Source: Isochrysis galbana (lineage: Eukaryota > Haptophyta > Isochrysidales > Isochrysidaceae). From it: DNA of 64,000 bases. Below the pieces are notes generated by a model. It searched no databases. It saw nothing but the letters and a program-made list of their open reading frames with translations, and was not told the origin of the DNA. The stretch covers positions 2,581,834 through 2,645,833 of the forward strand of contig CM030944.1 of NCBI GenBank assembly GCA_018136815.1, in the 5' to 3' direction. Positions 63,459 through 64,000 of this stretch are shown one piece after another. The position numbers and the translations under genes were made by a program. Numbering within the stretch: the stretch's first letter is position 1; every line of letters begins with the position of its first letter.

Positions 63459-64000
63459 GGCCTCCCGGGTTGGAGCGGGAGGCCACAGAGGCACAGGCTG
63501 CTACCTGCTACCGTCTTTCGAAGGTCTTTCGGGTGGTCAGTACGTACAAACTAAGTAACGGGTTTAGTGGGAAAGGAGCGCAACAAGATACTGTATGTAA
63601 CGAGGCGCATACAATGAAAAAAAGAGACAGCGTCGGGATGAAAGAAAGAGAGAGGGGAAAGAGAGCCGCGATGTGACAAGCTACCCGTCCATGTACAAAG
63701 CAAAAATTCGTTTACGTTTAAGGTTTGGTGCTCCACTCTTCTGTAACCAACAGTTTTTACATCCGTAGGAAACCAGAGCGATTCCCCCCTTTTAAGAGAA
63801 TCATGGATGGTGTCTACGTATAGCGTTCTTGCAGAACTGGAACTCTTTTACCAGAAAGGGCGATCGGCTCCGCAAGAGAGCGTGATCCCATCTCGATTCA
63901 GCGCCCGGCGGGCCCCGACGAGGGTCGGTGGTTGGTGGACCCCCCTTTTTTGCCACTGTGCTGGCGGCTGGCGGCGGACTCTGTCTCGACTTATCCTGTA
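63459..64000. other. Intergenic, nothing recognised
   Basis: Upstream region of the coiled-coil gene. No repeat family or coding sequence was identified. Confidence 0.4.

Overview
This is a nuclear genome window from a GC-rich, intron-containing eukaryote, most likely a unicellular alga with a complex plastid. The genes carry short GT-AG introns. Two predicted proteins (an FKBP and an RbgA-type GTPase) have N-termini that look like organelle-targeting leaders. The membrane-bound histidine kinase is of a kind found in algae and absent from animals. A haptophyte or photosynthetic stramenopile fits best, but the window holds no rRNA or plastid marker that would settle it. Two runs of exactly 100 N (18950-19049 and 44101-44200) are assembly gaps.

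Layout. 1-5.1 kb: a UDP-sugar glycosyltransferase on the minus strand, then dispersed repeats and a 203-bp tandem repeat. 5.1-7.5 kb: the 3' half of a Ty1/copia element with polypurine tract and LTR. 7.5-8.6 kb: an aldo/keto reductase. 8.8-11.9 kb: a repeat field ending in the 3' part of a LINE. 12.5-13.8 kb: an FKBP prolyl isomerase (3 exons, minus). 14-18 kb: LTR pieces, a retroviral-type protease fragment, GC-rich satellites and an AT-rich orphan ORF. 18.1-19.2 kb: an unrecognised gene crossing the first gap. 19.9-22.6 kb: an atypical sirtuin. 23.1-23.3 kb: a clean MITE. 23.8-28.9 kb: a large MUN/Munc13-like gene. 31.7-32.0 kb: a small chromodomain gene. 32.5-33.8 kb: an RbgA/YlqF circularly permuted GTPase (3 exons). 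34.7-44.1 kb: a mobile-element end followed by about 9 kb of proline/glycine-coding minisatellite that switches strand at 37.7 kb. 44.2-47.2 kb: a LINE reverse transcriptase, LINE tails and a mariner relic nested in a longer inverted repeat. 47.8-49.7 kb: the histidine kinase (4 exons, minus).

51.9-63.5 kb is the most gene-rich part. It holds KNL1/Spc7 (minus), ribosomal protein eS27 (plus, head-to-head with KNL1), Nuf2 (minus), a second chromodomain protein (plus) and a coiled-coil protein (minus). KNL1 and Nuf2 are both subunits of the KMN network, the outer-kinetochore complex that joins chromosomes to microtubules. Finding both within 9 kb on the same strand is the most notable feature of the window. 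Splice sites were placed by hand from GT/AG signals, codon phase and protein continuity, and are predictions.
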